Positions 8,004-17,308 of a DNA stretch of 35,471 nucleotides are shown here, piece by piece. Position numbers and translations under genes: made by a program. Below the pieces are notes generated by a model. It saw only the letters and a list, made by a program, of their open reading frames with translations. It was not told the origin of the DNA and did not search any database. The DNA comes from Pseudomonadota bacterium (GTDB lineage Bacteria > Bdellovibrionota > FAC87 > UBA2466): the NCBI GenBank assembly GCA_009927165.1, contig RFNO01000039.1, positions 1 through 35,471 of the forward strand, in the 5' to 3' direction. The number at the start of each line of letters is the position of its first letter. Position 1 is the first letter of the stretch.

Positions 8004-9185
8004 TTACCGCTTAAGAGCGAGCTCCAATCGGCGAATGGCTTCGTGCAGTTGTTGATTAGGAACTGTTAGCGCCATTCTAAAAAATCCTTCACCTTCTTGT
8101 CCAAAGCCAATTCCTGGAGTTAATACTAATCCTTGTTCGGCAATGAGCCTTTTTACAAAGCTCATGGAAGATTCATTTCCAGGTACTTTTGCCCATACAA
8201 AAAAAGTGGCTCTGGGTTGCAAATACTCAATTCCCGATCGTCGAAGACCGTTCAAAACAATCTCTCGACGCTCTCGATAAACATTTCGAATTGGTTCGGC
8301 AAGCTCATCGGCGTTGTTTAATGCAAACTCGGCGGCTTTTTGCACTGCTAAAAGGGGCCCCGAATCGATGTTAGTTTTTACTCTCAAGAGTCCAGCAATG
8401 AGTGATGGGTTCCCCGCTGCAAATGCTATTCTCCACCCTGTCATGTTGAAAGTTTTGGAAAAAGAATGAAACTCAATAGCAACGTCCATTGCGCCGGGAA
8501 TTTCAAGAATGCTGAGTGGCCTATCTTGGACGTCGTAGTACATTTCACTGTATGCGTTGTCTGCGACAAGAATAGTTCGGTGCTTCCGGGCTAGATCTAC
8601 TATGTCGGTCATTACTTTTCTGGTGCAAACCGCCGACGTTGGGTTACAGGGAAAATTCAATAATAAGTACTTCGGTTGATGAACCAAAATGAGGTTTTCA
8701 AGTTCGTTGAGATCGGGTTGAAAATCATTTTCCCATCGGTGTGGAACAGCGATTGGAATACCTCCCGCTAGCTGAATCGCAGTAGAAAAGATGGGATATC
8801 CAGGCGAAGGGTATAAACACTTATCGCCGGGATTTACAAAGGCTAGGGGAAAATGAGCGATCCCTTCTTTGGAACCGATCAGAGCCAACACCTCATTTTC
8901 TGAATTTAAGGTGACCCCAAATCGATTTTTAAACCATCGTGAAACCGCATTCTTGAATTGAAGAGTGCCCTCATAAGGAGAATAAACATGGTTTTGGGGA
9001 TCTGAAGCCGCCTTTTTTAGTTCCTCAATAATTTTCGTGGGCGTTGGTTGATCAGGGTCACCGATAGCCAAACTCAACAAGTTGACTCCCCGTTTTTGCG
9101 CCTCGGCTTTAATGGCATTTATTTCGCTGAAGATATAGGGGGGTAATTCTAGTAGCCTCTGAGAGTGTTGAAAAACGGTGCTCAT
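8004..9185 (-). CDS. dapL: LL-diaminopimelate aminotransferase
   Basis: DapL converts tetrahydrodipicolinate to LL-diaminopimelate in one step using glutamate, bypassing the succinyl or acetyl intermediates. The 393-residue class I PLP enzyme shows SLAIGDPDQPTP near residue 38, YSPYEGT for the substrate site, NFPCNPTSAV, DNAYSEMYYD, and the PLP lysine in FHSFSKTFNMTGWR. Sequence alone could fit other class I aminotransferases. Its place as the last gene of a dapF-dapA-dapB run, in a cluster lacking dapD, dapC and dapE, makes DapL the best reading. Its ATG overlaps the dapB stop codon (ATGA). Confidence 0.9.
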   Translation of the reverse strand: MSTVFQHSQRLLELPPYIFSEINAIKAEAQKRGVNLLSLAIGDPDQPTPTKIIEELKKAASDPQNHVYSPYEGTLQFKNAVSRWFKNRFGVTLNSENEVLALIGSKEGIAHFPLAFVNPGDKCLYPSPGYPIFSTAIQLAGGIPIAVPHRWENDFQPDLNELENLILVHQPKYLLLNFPCNPTSAVCTRKVMTDIVDLARKHRTILVADNAYSEMYYDVQDRPLSILEIPGAMDVAIEFHSFSKTFNMTGWRIAFAAGNPSLIAGLLRVKTNIDSGPLLAVQKAAEFALNNADELAEPIRNVYRERREIVLNGLRRSGIEYLQPRATFFVWAKVPGNESSMSFVKRLIAEQGLVLTPGIGFGQEGEGFFRMALTVPNQQLHEAIRRLELALKR

Positions 9186-9901
9186 CGTACCTCCACGTCT
9201 TGAAAAGAATAAAGCCCGGGTTTGGATTGCTGAGCGATATATCGAGCAGCAATTAAGGCCCCTTTTGCAAAAACTCTGCGATTATTTACGCGATGGATGA
9301 GCGTCAGTTCTTCGTCATCCGAAAAAAAAGAAACAGTGTGGGTTCCCTTTTCATCTCCCACTCTCGCTGATTGAACTTGGATATTGTTATTGCCCTTGGC
9401 TTCAAGGACTTTAAGAATCGTCTTTAGGGTCCCGCTTGGATCATCCTTTTTATTTTTGTGATGAATCTCTGAAGCAAGAATATCGTATTGGTACTTAGCT
9501 GCCAAAGACGAATGGTTTAGCATAGTGAGCAACATATTCATGCCGGGGCTTGTATTGGCAGTTAGTAAAATAGGTCTAGTCAGCGCATATTTCTGTATGA
9601 TTTTTAGTTCTCTTTCATTGAAACCAGTTGTTCCAATCACCATAGCTTCGTTAGTGGCCTCGAGAAGATTGAGGGTAGCCTCTGGACGACTAAAATCTAT
9701 CCAAACATGTACAGGTTCTCTTGGGGGCTCTTGTAAAGTACGAACTGGGATACCATCGATCGTTGAGATGGAGTGACTACGGGCAACCGCATCCGAAAAC
9801 TCCAAAACATCAGCTTCTATGTTGAAACCAGCTGCAAGAAGCGCTGATATTTCCTGCCCCATACGGCCAGTAGCTCCACAAATTCCCACTTTGTAAATCA
9901 A
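9182..9901 (-). CDS. dapB: 4-hydroxy-tetrahydrodipicolinate reductase
   Basis: DapB reduces hydroxytetrahydrodipicolinate with NAD(P)H in the diaminopimelate/lysine route. The 239 residues begin with the Rossmann motif GICGATGRMGQ. VIGTTGF and TANTSPGMN follow, and EIHHKNKKDDPSGT carries the catalytic His pair and the substrate-binding Lys and SGT. It starts with TTG: the sequence TTGA joins the start codon to the dapA stop (TGA), leaving no nearby ATG. Its own stop overlaps the dapL ATG by 4 nt. This tight packing suggests translational coupling along the operon. Confidence 0.95.
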   Translation of the reverse strand: MIYKVGICGATGRMGQEISALLAAGFNIEADVLEFSDAVARSHSISTIDGIPVRTLQEPPREPVHVWIDFSRPEATLNLLEATNEAMVIGTTGFNERELKIIQKYALTRPILLTANTSPGMNMLLTMLNHSSLAAKYQYDILASEIHHKNKKDDPSGTLKTILKVLEAKGNNNIQVQSARVGDEKGTHTVSFFSDDEELTLIHRVNNRRVFAKGALIAARYIAQQSKPGLYSFQDVEVR

Positions 9902-10785
9902 GTGATCATCTCCAATGATTTTAGCTCCTGGTCTAAAATTGATTGGGTAGCTGGCCTTACGGGGACTAAGGGAAGCCGGAGACAGTTGGCTCCTCGACCC
10001 ATTCTATTTAGGGCGTATTTTAAGGGAGCTGGATTTGTCTCTGAAAAAACAGCGCGAACGAGAGGCAAGAGCCGTTTTTGTAACAGGAAAGCTTCCTTAA
10101 AATTTCCACATTCCAGCAATTGCCCCATCTTTACAAATACAGCGGGGGCAATATTCGCCGTTGCTGAAATGATACCAGTGGCACCTAGAGCAGCTAAAGT
10201 AGCATAAGCATCATCATCTCCTGCGAGAAGAAACCTGTTGGGTTGAAAGCTCTGAGAAGTAAGCTCAAGCCACTGCGAATGGTTTCCAGTTGCCTCTTTT
10301 AATCCAATAATTTGGGGATGATTCCAAAGCTGAGCAACGGTATCTGGGAGTAAATTTACCCCAGTTCGTGAGGGAACATTGTAAAGCACTATGGGAATTG
10401 GCGTATGGTCGGCTAAGAAAAAATAATGAGCTAAAAGACCTTCTTGAGTGGGCTTGTTGTAATAGGGGGTTACCACCAATGCAGCACTGGCTCCTGAATC
10501 TCTTGCCTCCAGAATGGATTGAAGCACCGAAGCAGTTGAATTGCCACCACACCCAGCAATAACTAATTTGTTCAATTTCTGACCGCAACTTGTTGCAATT
10601 TCAATAAGCTTTTTACGTTCCTCAGACTTTAGGGTGGGACCTTCACCGGTGGTTCCACAAGGAACTAAGCCACTGACCCCTTGATCGATAAGATAATCGC
10701 AGTGGCGCCTAAAATTTTCATAGTCGACTGAACCATCTGAGTTGAAAAAAGTGACCGTAGCGACCCATACACCGTCAAGCTTCAT
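9898..10785 (-). CDS. dapA: 4-hydroxy-tetrahydrodipicolinate synthase
   Basis: DapA condenses pyruvate with aspartate semialdehyde, the first committed step to diaminopimelate. The 295-residue TIM barrel shows CGTTGEGPTL (T45 and T46), VLYNVPSRTG (Y135) and GLKEATGN (Schiff-base K163), so the active site is complete. I place the start at the ATG 10785 rather than the GTG 10797 because AGGTGG lies 8 nt upstream, ATGA overlaps the dapF stop exactly, and MKLDGVWVATVT fits the family N-terminus. The 3' end overlaps dapB by 4 nt. Confidence 0.95.
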   Translation of the reverse strand: MKLDGVWVATVTFFNSDGSVDYENFRRHCDYLIDQGVSGLVPCGTTGEGPTLKSEERKKLIEIATSCGQKLNKLVIAGCGGNSTASVLQSILEARDSGASAALVVTPYYNKPTQEGLLAHYFFLADHTPIPIVLYNVPSRTGVNLLPDTVAQLWNHPQIIGLKEATGNHSQWLELTSQSFQPNRFLLAGDDDAYATLAALGATGIISATANIAPAVFVKMGQLLECGNFKEAFLLQKRLLPLVRAVFSETNPAPLKYALNRMGRGANCLRLPLVPVRPATQSILDQELKSLEMIT

Positions 10786-11651
10786 AGGGTGGGCCACCTT
10801 TTTTGGCTGAACAGAAATTGCTTTTCAAAACTTGTCGGGATTTCGGGGACCGTAACCGGAAATACATAATGGGCAGGTCCTTGGAGAAGCAACATTTTAG
10901 AAACCGGACTAATATCGACAACCAACTCTCCTCCGGGAACATCCACTTCGATAGGAAGCGGTTGCATGTAGGTTTCGGAATAGATAATGGCAGCTGCAGC
11001 AGCTCCGGTCCCACAAGCAAGAGTTTCTCCTTCAACTCCTCGTTCAAAAGTGGTGGATCGGATCCGAGGTCCTACCAATCGTTGGAAAAACGTAACATTG
11101 GCTCCCTGTGGACCTACCGCAGGATGGCTTCTTAAATCTTTTCCAATTTGTACAATCGGGTAAGTGGAGAGATCTTTTACTTCAACTACTGCGTGCGGTA
11201 CGCCTGTGTTAATTAAGCATGCTTCCACACTGTAGTTTTCACCCGCGATGATTTTTTGCTCAAATTCAAACTTGTCATAATGATGAGGTGTCAGGGTGAC
11301 TTCGACCATATTGGGTGTTTCAAGAAGTCGTCCTTTGATAATTCCAGATTTTGTTTCAACTGTAATGGGTACATCATGGGGATAATAGTGATCTGCTAAG
11401 TAACGAACTACACAACGGGCAGCATTGCCACACATTTCGGCTTCACTTCCATCGGAATTATAGAAAGTCCATTTGGCATGGTTCTCCTCAGAACGGGAAA
11501 GAACTACTACTCCATCAGCACCCACACCGAAATTTCGATCGCAAAGCCAAGTAATCTCTCTTGGATAAAAGGGATTGGGTTCTCGGACCATTGAATCCAG
11601 GATCAGGAAATCGTTACCGCATCCTTGCATTTTTAAAAAACTGAATTCCAT
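10782..11651 (-). CDS. dapF: diaminopimelate epimerase
   Basis: DapF interconverts LL- and meso-diaminopimelate, giving the cross-linking residue of peptidoglycan and the precursor of lysine. The 289-residue protein has both catalytic cysteines: C74 in EMCGNAARC and C213 in ETLACGTGA. The N-terminal KMQGCGNDF is typical. It lies 2 nt downstream of the small lipoprotein gene and overlaps dapA by 4 nt. The LL-specific epimerase fits the DapL product, so the operon makes meso-DAP without succinylated intermediates. Confidence 0.95.
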   Translation of the reverse strand: MEFSFLKMQGCGNDFLILDSMVREPNPFYPREITWLCDRNFGVGADGVVVLSRSEENHAKWTFYNSDGSEAEMCGNAARCVVRYLADHYYPHDVPITVETKSGIIKGRLLETPNMVEVTLTPHHYDKFEFEQKIIAGENYSVEACLINTGVPHAVVEVKDLSTYPIVQIGKDLRSHPAVGPQGANVTFFQRLVGPRIRSTTFERGVEGETLACGTGAAAAAIIYSETYMQPLPIEVDVPGGELVVDISPVSKMLLLQGPAHYVFPVTVPEIPTSFEKQFLFSQKRWPTL

Positions 11652-11653
11652 GG

Positions 11654-11779
11654 CTATTTTCCCTTGTCCTTCTGCGTGGGTGATGGCTCTTGTACGTAAG
11701 GCACTGGATTCCCTTTTACTCCGCAGCCCAGAACACTTATTAAAATCACTAAATAAAGAAATTTCGTGAGGTTACGCAT
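11654..11779 (-). CDS. lptM: LptM-like small lipoprotein
   Basis: The 41-residue product starts at the ATG 11779 (MRNLTKF). It has a basic N-terminus, a hydrophobic core and a lipobox VLGC with the lipidated Cys at 19. The CGVKGNPVP that follows resembles the CGLKGPLYFP signature I recall for E. coli LptM (YifL), which assists LptD maturation in the LPS-export complex. In E. coli yifL also sits directly upstream of dapF, so both the motif and the synteny agree. Longer in-frame starts up to 11845 would bury the signal peptide. No strong ribosome site is seen. The assignment is by motif and position. Confidence 0.7.
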   Translation of the reverse strand: MRNLTKFLYLVILISVLGCGVKGNPVPYVQEPSPTQKDKGK

Positions 11780-11845
11780 GGAGCAACGTTCTACCATAGT
11801 GACCATCTGACTGCTAGCGTCATGCTGAGGGGGTCCAAGCAACAT

Positions 11846-13051
11846 TTAAGTATTTGAAATTACCTGAATAATCTCGTCTATTCCTCGGTCTAAGTCCGGT
11901 TCTTCTATGGTCAGGGGAGGGGCAATTCGAATGACGTTATCGTGGGTCTCTTTGCAAAGAACTCCTCGAGTTGCCAATTTCTCACAATACTTTCTTGCCC
12001 CACCAGCCGAAGCAGTTAATTCAATTCCAATCAAAAGACCTTTGCCTCTGATTTCTTTTATTAGGGGTGATTTAATAGTCGACAGTTTTGACAAGGTCTT
12101 TTTTCCCATCTCAGCAGCGCGATCCGAAAGACGTTCTTCTCGTAACACTTGAAGTGCGGCTTTTCCCACTGCACAAGCTAAGGGGTTTCCTCCAAAAGTG
12201 GAGCCATGTTGGCCGGGCTTAATCACTTCCATGACATTTTTGGGGCCCACCACTGCAGAAATGGGTAGTAAGCCACCTCCGAGGGATTTTCCCAAAATCA
12301 GCAAATCAGGCTTAATGTTTTCGTGTTGATAACAGAAGTCTGCTCCTGTTCTCCCAAGGCCAGTTTGAATTTCGTCAACCATCAAAAGAATGCCGTGAGC
12401 ATCGCAGAGCTTTCTCAAACTCTTCAAATAACCCTCTTGAGGTATGAGAATTCCGGCTTCTGCTTGAATGGGTTCTAGGAAAACGCCAACCGTGTTTGCA
12501 TCAATGACTTTCTCGACGGCAGAAATGTCATCGAACGGAACTACCGTAAAACCCGGAGTGAAGGGACCAAAGCCATCTCGGTAACAGGGATCCGTAGAGA
12601 ACGAAATGATAGTTACCGTGCGGCCATGGAAGTTGTTTTCCAAACAAATAATATTGGCTTTGTCAGGTTCGACCCGTTTTTTCTCATAGCCCCATTTTCT
12701 TGCAATCTTAATGGCTGTTTCGCAAGCTTCTGCGCCACTATTCATGGCCAAAACCATGTCCAATCCCACAAATCTAGCCAGTTCTTCAGAAAAATATCCA
12801 AATTCTTCGGCATAAAATGCTCGCGAACAAACAGCGAGTTTTTCCAATTGCGTCTTTAATGCGGTAACGATTCGAGGATGTTGATGCCCAAAGTTCAGGG
12901 CTGAGTAGCACGACAGAAAATCCAAGTATGATTTCCCATCCACATCTACCACGTTCGAACCAGAGCCCCGCTGCAGTACTAAGGGAAGGGGGTGATAGTT
13001 ATGGGCACCGAAGGTTTCTACTTTTTCAATGAGGGAGTCTGTTAAGTTCAT
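11846..13051 (-). CDS. rocD: ornithine aminotransferase
   Basis: It transfers the delta-amino group of ornithine to 2-oxoglutarate, giving glutamate semialdehyde and glutamate. The 401-residue class III PLP enzyme has GAHNYHPLPLVL at residue 15, the FLSCYSALNFGH segment whose Tyr (Y49) is the ornithine-specificity position in OAT, NSGAEACETAIK, DEIQTGLGRTG, and the PLP lysine K255 in ILGKSLGGG. These favour OAT over acetylornithine aminotransferase ArgD. It heads the dap operon, 66 bp before the lptM start. One reading is that it supplies glutamate for DapL; that is inference. It has no ribosome site, and its -10 element ends 9 nt before the ATG. Confidence 0.9.
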   Translation of the reverse strand: MNLTDSLIEKVETFGAHNYHPLPLVLQRGSGSNVVDVDGKSYLDFLSCYSALNFGHQHPRIVTALKTQLEKLAVCSRAFYAEEFGYFSEELARFVGLDMVLAMNSGAEACETAIKIARKWGYEKKRVEPDKANIICLENNFHGRTVTIISFSTDPCYRDGFGPFTPGFTVVPFDDISAVEKVIDANTVGVFLEPIQAEAGILIPQEGYLKSLRKLCDAHGILLMVDEIQTGLGRTGADFCYQHENIKPDLLILGKSLGGGLLPISAVVGPKNVMEVIKPGQHGSTFGGNPLACAVGKAALQVLREERLSDRAAEMGKKTLSKLSTIKSPLIKEIRGKGLLIGIELTASAGGARKYCEKLATRGVLCKETHDNVIRIAPPLTIEEPDLDRGIDEIIQVISNT

Positions 13052-13060
13052 AATGGCGGG

Positions 13061-13089
13061 AATCTAGCACTACCTTTTTCAGATGACCA
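13061..13089 (-). promoter_or_regulatory. promoter of rocD-dap operon, possibly leaderless
   Basis: On the minus strand TGGTCA (13089-13084) and TAGATT (13066-13061) are 17 bp apart, and TGC before the -10 makes it an extended -10. Transcription would start about 2-3 nt before the rocD ATG, matching the absence of a ribosome site. Confidence 0.45.
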
Positions 13090-13130
13090 TCCCCCCTTGA
13101 TTTTTACCTCCAGCAATGTGAAAAGGGCGC

Positions 13131-13682
13131 ATGGGTTTCTATTTAGAACTGGTTCCCCAGGAAAATAACACTAGGGAGTTTCGAGAGCTTCCTCCACCTT
13201 CCTCTTTCTGGGTTCTTTATTTGGTGGGTATTTTTGCTCTTTCTTGTATGGGAGCTGCCGCTTACGCGGTTCTTGGGGGATTGTTCTCTCAGGCGAGCCT
13301 TTTGGACGGGATCATTCTCGGGACCATAGCTGGTTTTCTGCTCCTTTTTGCTGCGGTCGGTTTCAAAATGTTGGCGCTAAGAAAGTTTATTCGATGGCCT
13401 GAAAATCGGCTGCAGGTGGGGTTTTTGATTTTTGGCCAACCCTGGATCTTGAAAAGTTTTGTCCGTAGAGAAATAGAGACCGTTGAAGTTGTTAATCACA
13501 AACCTGCGCCCAATCGAGCCCCGGATTTTCATGATGACCCCCAGTACTTTGTGAAGGGCCATTGGCGGCTTATTTTAGTTCTAAAAAACAAGAAAACATT
13601 TGTTTTAGACAAACATGTCGAGCGAGAAGCTATTCAACCCCTTTATAATTTAGTATCTTCTTGGTTTGCTGCAAGAGAGTAG
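13131..13682 (+). CDS. two-helix membrane protein of unknown function
   Basis: The 183-residue protein has two strong membrane helices (about residues 26-50 and 57-80) followed by a soluble C-terminal domain. That domain looks like a PH-like or bPH-type beta fold (pattern RLQVGFLIFG ... IETVEVV ... WRLILVLKNKKTFVLDKHV), but this is only an impression. The start ATG has AAAAGGG just upstream, at short spacing. It is divergent from rocD by 79 bp and ends 4 bp from the stop of the opposing kinase gene. Function is unknown. Confidence 0.7.
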   Translation: MGFYLELVPQENNTREFRELPPPSSFWVLYLVGIFALSCMGAAAYAVLGGLFSQASLLDGIILGTIAGFLLLFAAVGFKMLALRKFIRWPENRLQVGFLIFGQPWILKSFVRREIETVEVVNHKPAPNRAPDFHDDPQYFVKGHWRLILVLKNKKTFVLDKHVEREAIQPLYNLVSSWFAARE

Positions 13683-13686
13683 CTTA

Positions 13687-15999
13687 TTAGGGGGAGGTTT
13701 CATCCAAGCGGACATCATACGGATTGTTCACCCCAGGTTTGACTAAGAAAGTCCGCGTCTGATCGACTCCAAATACTTCGTTCAAGAATCTTATCCGGTG
13801 ATTTTTATTAGCACGTATTTTTTCAATCTCAAAAGGTTTGCCGGGCTCTGCTTCCCCTAACAAGTCAGTTTCACTGTAAACTTTAACTCTTCGATCTACT
13901 GTTATTACCAAATTCCCCTTTTCAATTTTTCTTAAGTTTTTGAATACCATTTTAGTTTTTGCGGTAACAAAAATATTCTCTGCCACCGTTTCAAATTCCT
14001 CGCTTTGCAATGAGTAATTGAGCGAGGAATCACACGGAACCAAAGTGGTTCCGGGGGTCGTGATTTTTTCTGCGCCGTCAATGAGCACTTTGGCTCCCGG
14101 GGGATCCGTTTCAAAACGGAGTTCACAGTTTGTTGGAACAAGGCCAACTTCGGTTCCGGTGGACTGCTTCTTGGACTTTTCCTGAGTATTGCACTTTTTA
14201 TTGATCTTAGGATTGCAATAACCCACGGTTCTAGGATCTTCTACGCTAACTTTAGTGGGAATTACCCCTTCTCCTGAAAACAGAACTATATAAAAATAAG
14301 TAGTGAGAGCAAAGAGGGCAAGTCCGGCTACAATACGCGCTCCAGGGAAAAAGGAATCCTCTTTGCTTGAGACAATATTTTGATTGTCTTCCGTCTCAGA
14401 AGCAGGGGTCTGATTATCAGTGGTAAAGTCCCAGGGTGCCCGTTGAGATTGGCTTCGACTGGAAGTGGGGTCGAGTTCCAGATGGACACTACTTCCATCT
14501 GTTTTTTCTTGTGATCCCCCTAATGTTTTCCTAAAAGTCCCGCTTTGGTCTGGTTTAAGAACTCTAGCAGGAGTTTTGGTAATTTCTTGGAGTCGAAACT
14601 TAGGCGACGAAAGTTCGTTCTTTACTACGTCAGCGGGGTCAAGCTGTTCGACAACTTTGGTTTTTTCCTGTGTTGGGGCTTGCGCCAATTCGTTATCGTT
14701 TGGTTTCAGTGTGGTTTTTGGTTCCGAAGGTTTGTGCTTTTCCCCCAAAGAAGACAACCGGTGCTGCGTTTTTGCTACTGTTGCCGGCTCGGTTTCTGAT
14801 TTATCTGTTTTCAGGGATCTTGAACCCTTGGTTTTGGATTCACTCAAAGCAGCATCTGATTCGGAATCTAGGCTTTCATCTGAGCTGTTTTCATCATCAA
14901 TAAAAGTTACGTGGCTGACCATGTCCTGTTCGGAATTGGTCATGGTTCCTTCGAGGGGCTCCTCAGATTCCTCGACCGAATAGGGTTCGGGATTCTGATT
15001 CGTATTTCCTTGAGAAAACAGAACCGACTGTTTCGAAAGTTGTTCGAAACGTTTTTTATCGTTTTCAATTTCCTCGCTAAAAAGACGTTGCATCATCGTC
15101 GAAACATCTTTTGATCCAAAAGACGGGTATTGTTTATTCAAAAATTCCTGTAGCTGTTTCTGTAAAGCCCCGGCCGATTGATAGCGATGCGAAATCTGCT
15201 TGGAAAGAGTCTTTAAAATAATTTTCTCAAGCTCAGGTGACACTTTGGGGTTAACTGTGGAGGGCTTGGGGATAACACAATCCTGAATGAGCTTTAGCGT
15301 CGCAAAATCGCTTTCCGCAGTAAATAATCTTTTCCCAGTAACAAGTTCCCACAAAATGATTCCGGTGGAAAAAATATCAGTGGCAGAAGTAACGTCTTGT
15401 CCTACGGCTTGCTCTGGGGACATGTATCCAAACTTTCCTTTAATAACCCCCGACTTAGTTTGCTCCAGCTTTCCAATTCCCTTAGCGATTCCAAAATCTA
15501 CGATTTTTACCGCCCCCTCATAAGAAATCATAATGTTCTGAGGAGACATATCCCTGTGAATAATGTTTTGAGGTTGGCCAGTAATATCGTCTCTCTTGCT
15601 GTGAGCGTAGTCCAAGCCTTTACAAGTTTCGTTGATGATATAAAGACAGCACTCTAGGGGGAGAGTGAACTGTAGCTTCTTCAGTTTATTAACGACTTGA
15701 CGGAGATTTTTTCCGTTCACAAACTCCATCACCAATAAGTACGTTTCCCCAAATTGAACAAAGTCTAAGGTCGGAACGATATTTGCGTGCTGTAGACTGC
15801 TCCCCATCCGAGCTTCGCTTTGGAACATGCGTTCGAATGTTTCATCTTCCATGTGATTGGGAAGAATTTTTTTGATGGCTAACCACTTTTCAAATCCACC
15901 GGCCCCCGTTGCTTTAGCACGATACACTTCGGCCATTCCGCCAGCAGCTAGTCTCTCGAGTAAGAGATACTTTCCCATTTTGTAGGGCTTAAAATCCAC
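13687..15999 (-). CDS. transmembrane Ser/Thr protein kinase with periplasmic PEGA domain
   Basis: Numbering is from the GTG at 15999, which has AAAGG 6 nt upstream; an ATG at 15978 and a TTG at 16077 are alternatives. The kinase domain (about 10-290) is complete: LLERLAAGGMAEVYRA glycine loop, LAIKK (K43), IIHRDMSPQN (catalytic D150), KIVDFGIAKG (D168), GYMSPEQ. A long acidic, Ser-rich disordered linker follows (about 330-550). Then come one membrane helix (about 554-574) and an outside region with a PEGA-like domain (about 624-690, ETDPPGAKVLIDG). Four Cys (about 595, 603, 625, 656) lie on the periplasmic side and could form disulfides. Such kinases couple an envelope signal to cytoplasmic phosphorylation. 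Neighbouring mreB is a conceivable partner, unproven. Confidence 0.9.
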   Translation of the reverse strand: MDFKPYKMGKYLLLERLAAGGMAEVYRAKATGAGGFEKWLAIKKILPNHMEDETFERMFQSEARMGSSLQHANIVPTLDFVQFGETYLLVMEFVNGKNLRQVVNKLKKLQFTLPLECCLYIINETCKGLDYAHSKRDDITGQPQNIIHRDMSPQNIMISYEGAVKIVDFGIAKGIGKLEQTKSGVIKGKFGYMSPEQAVGQDVTSATDIFSTGIILWELVTGKRLFTAESDFATLKLIQDCVIPKPSTVNPKVSPELEKIILKTLSKQISHRYQSAGALQKQLQEFLNKQYPSFGSKDVSTMMQRLFSEEIENDKKRFEQLSKQSVLFSQGNTNQNPEPYSVEESEEPLEGTMTNSEQDMVSHVTFIDDENSSDESLDSESDAALSESKTKGSRSLKTDKSETEPATVAKTQHRLSSLGEKHKPSEPKTTLKPNDNELAQAPTQEKTKVVEQLDPADVVKNELSSPKFRLQEITKTPARVLKPDQSGTFRKTLGGSQEKTDGSSVHLELDPTSSRSQSQRAPWDFTTDNQTPASETEDNQNIVSSKEDSFFPGARIVAGLALFALTTYFYIVLFSGEGVIPTKVSVEDPRTVGYCNPKINKKCNTQEKSKKQSTGTEVGLVPTNCELRFETDPPGAKVLIDGAEKITTPGTTLVPCDSSLNYSLQSEEFETVAENIFVTAKTKMVFKNLRKIEKGNLVITVDRRVKVYSETDLLGEAEPGKPFEIEKIRANKNHRIRFLNEVFGVDQTRTFLVKPGVNNPYDVRLDETSP

Positions 16000-16096
16000 G
16001 TTTGGCCTTTCTTTGCCGATTATCTGAAATTGCAAACTTCCAGAATTGTTTTCGGAATTTTCCAGGAAAAAGTTCAATCGACGATCCCATTAGCGA

Positions 16097-16121
16097 GACG
16101 CTTAGCGTCACAGTTGTGACG
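16097..16121. promoter_or_regulatory. two overlapping inverted repeats between kinase and mreB genes
   Basis: GACGC-TTA-GCGTC (16097-16109) and CGTCACA-GT-TGTGACG (16106-16121) share the central GCGTC. The middle segment can therefore pair with either flank but not both. As DNA it could be an operator; as RNA in the kinase leader it could switch between two stems. Confidence 0.35.
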
Positions 16122-16209
16122 GGTTACCTATGAAAAACCATCGATTCCCTTTGAATTCGACGTGACTCAGGATCAAACCACAAGTATAGTGCAGGAGATT
16201 TCTGCCTAG

Positions 16210-17304
<1,095 letters not shown>

Positions 17305-17308
17305 CAAG

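Noticed and set aside
9902-10207. Open frame opposite dapA
   Set aside because: It is antisense to a clear enzyme gene, with no homology visible.
14465-14983. Long plus-strand open frame opposite the kinase gene (172 codons)
   Set aside because: It lies entirely antisense to the kinase linker region. Its Ser/Val/Phe-rich translation mirrors the Glu/Asp/Lys-rich kinase codons, and it has no ribosome site or motif.
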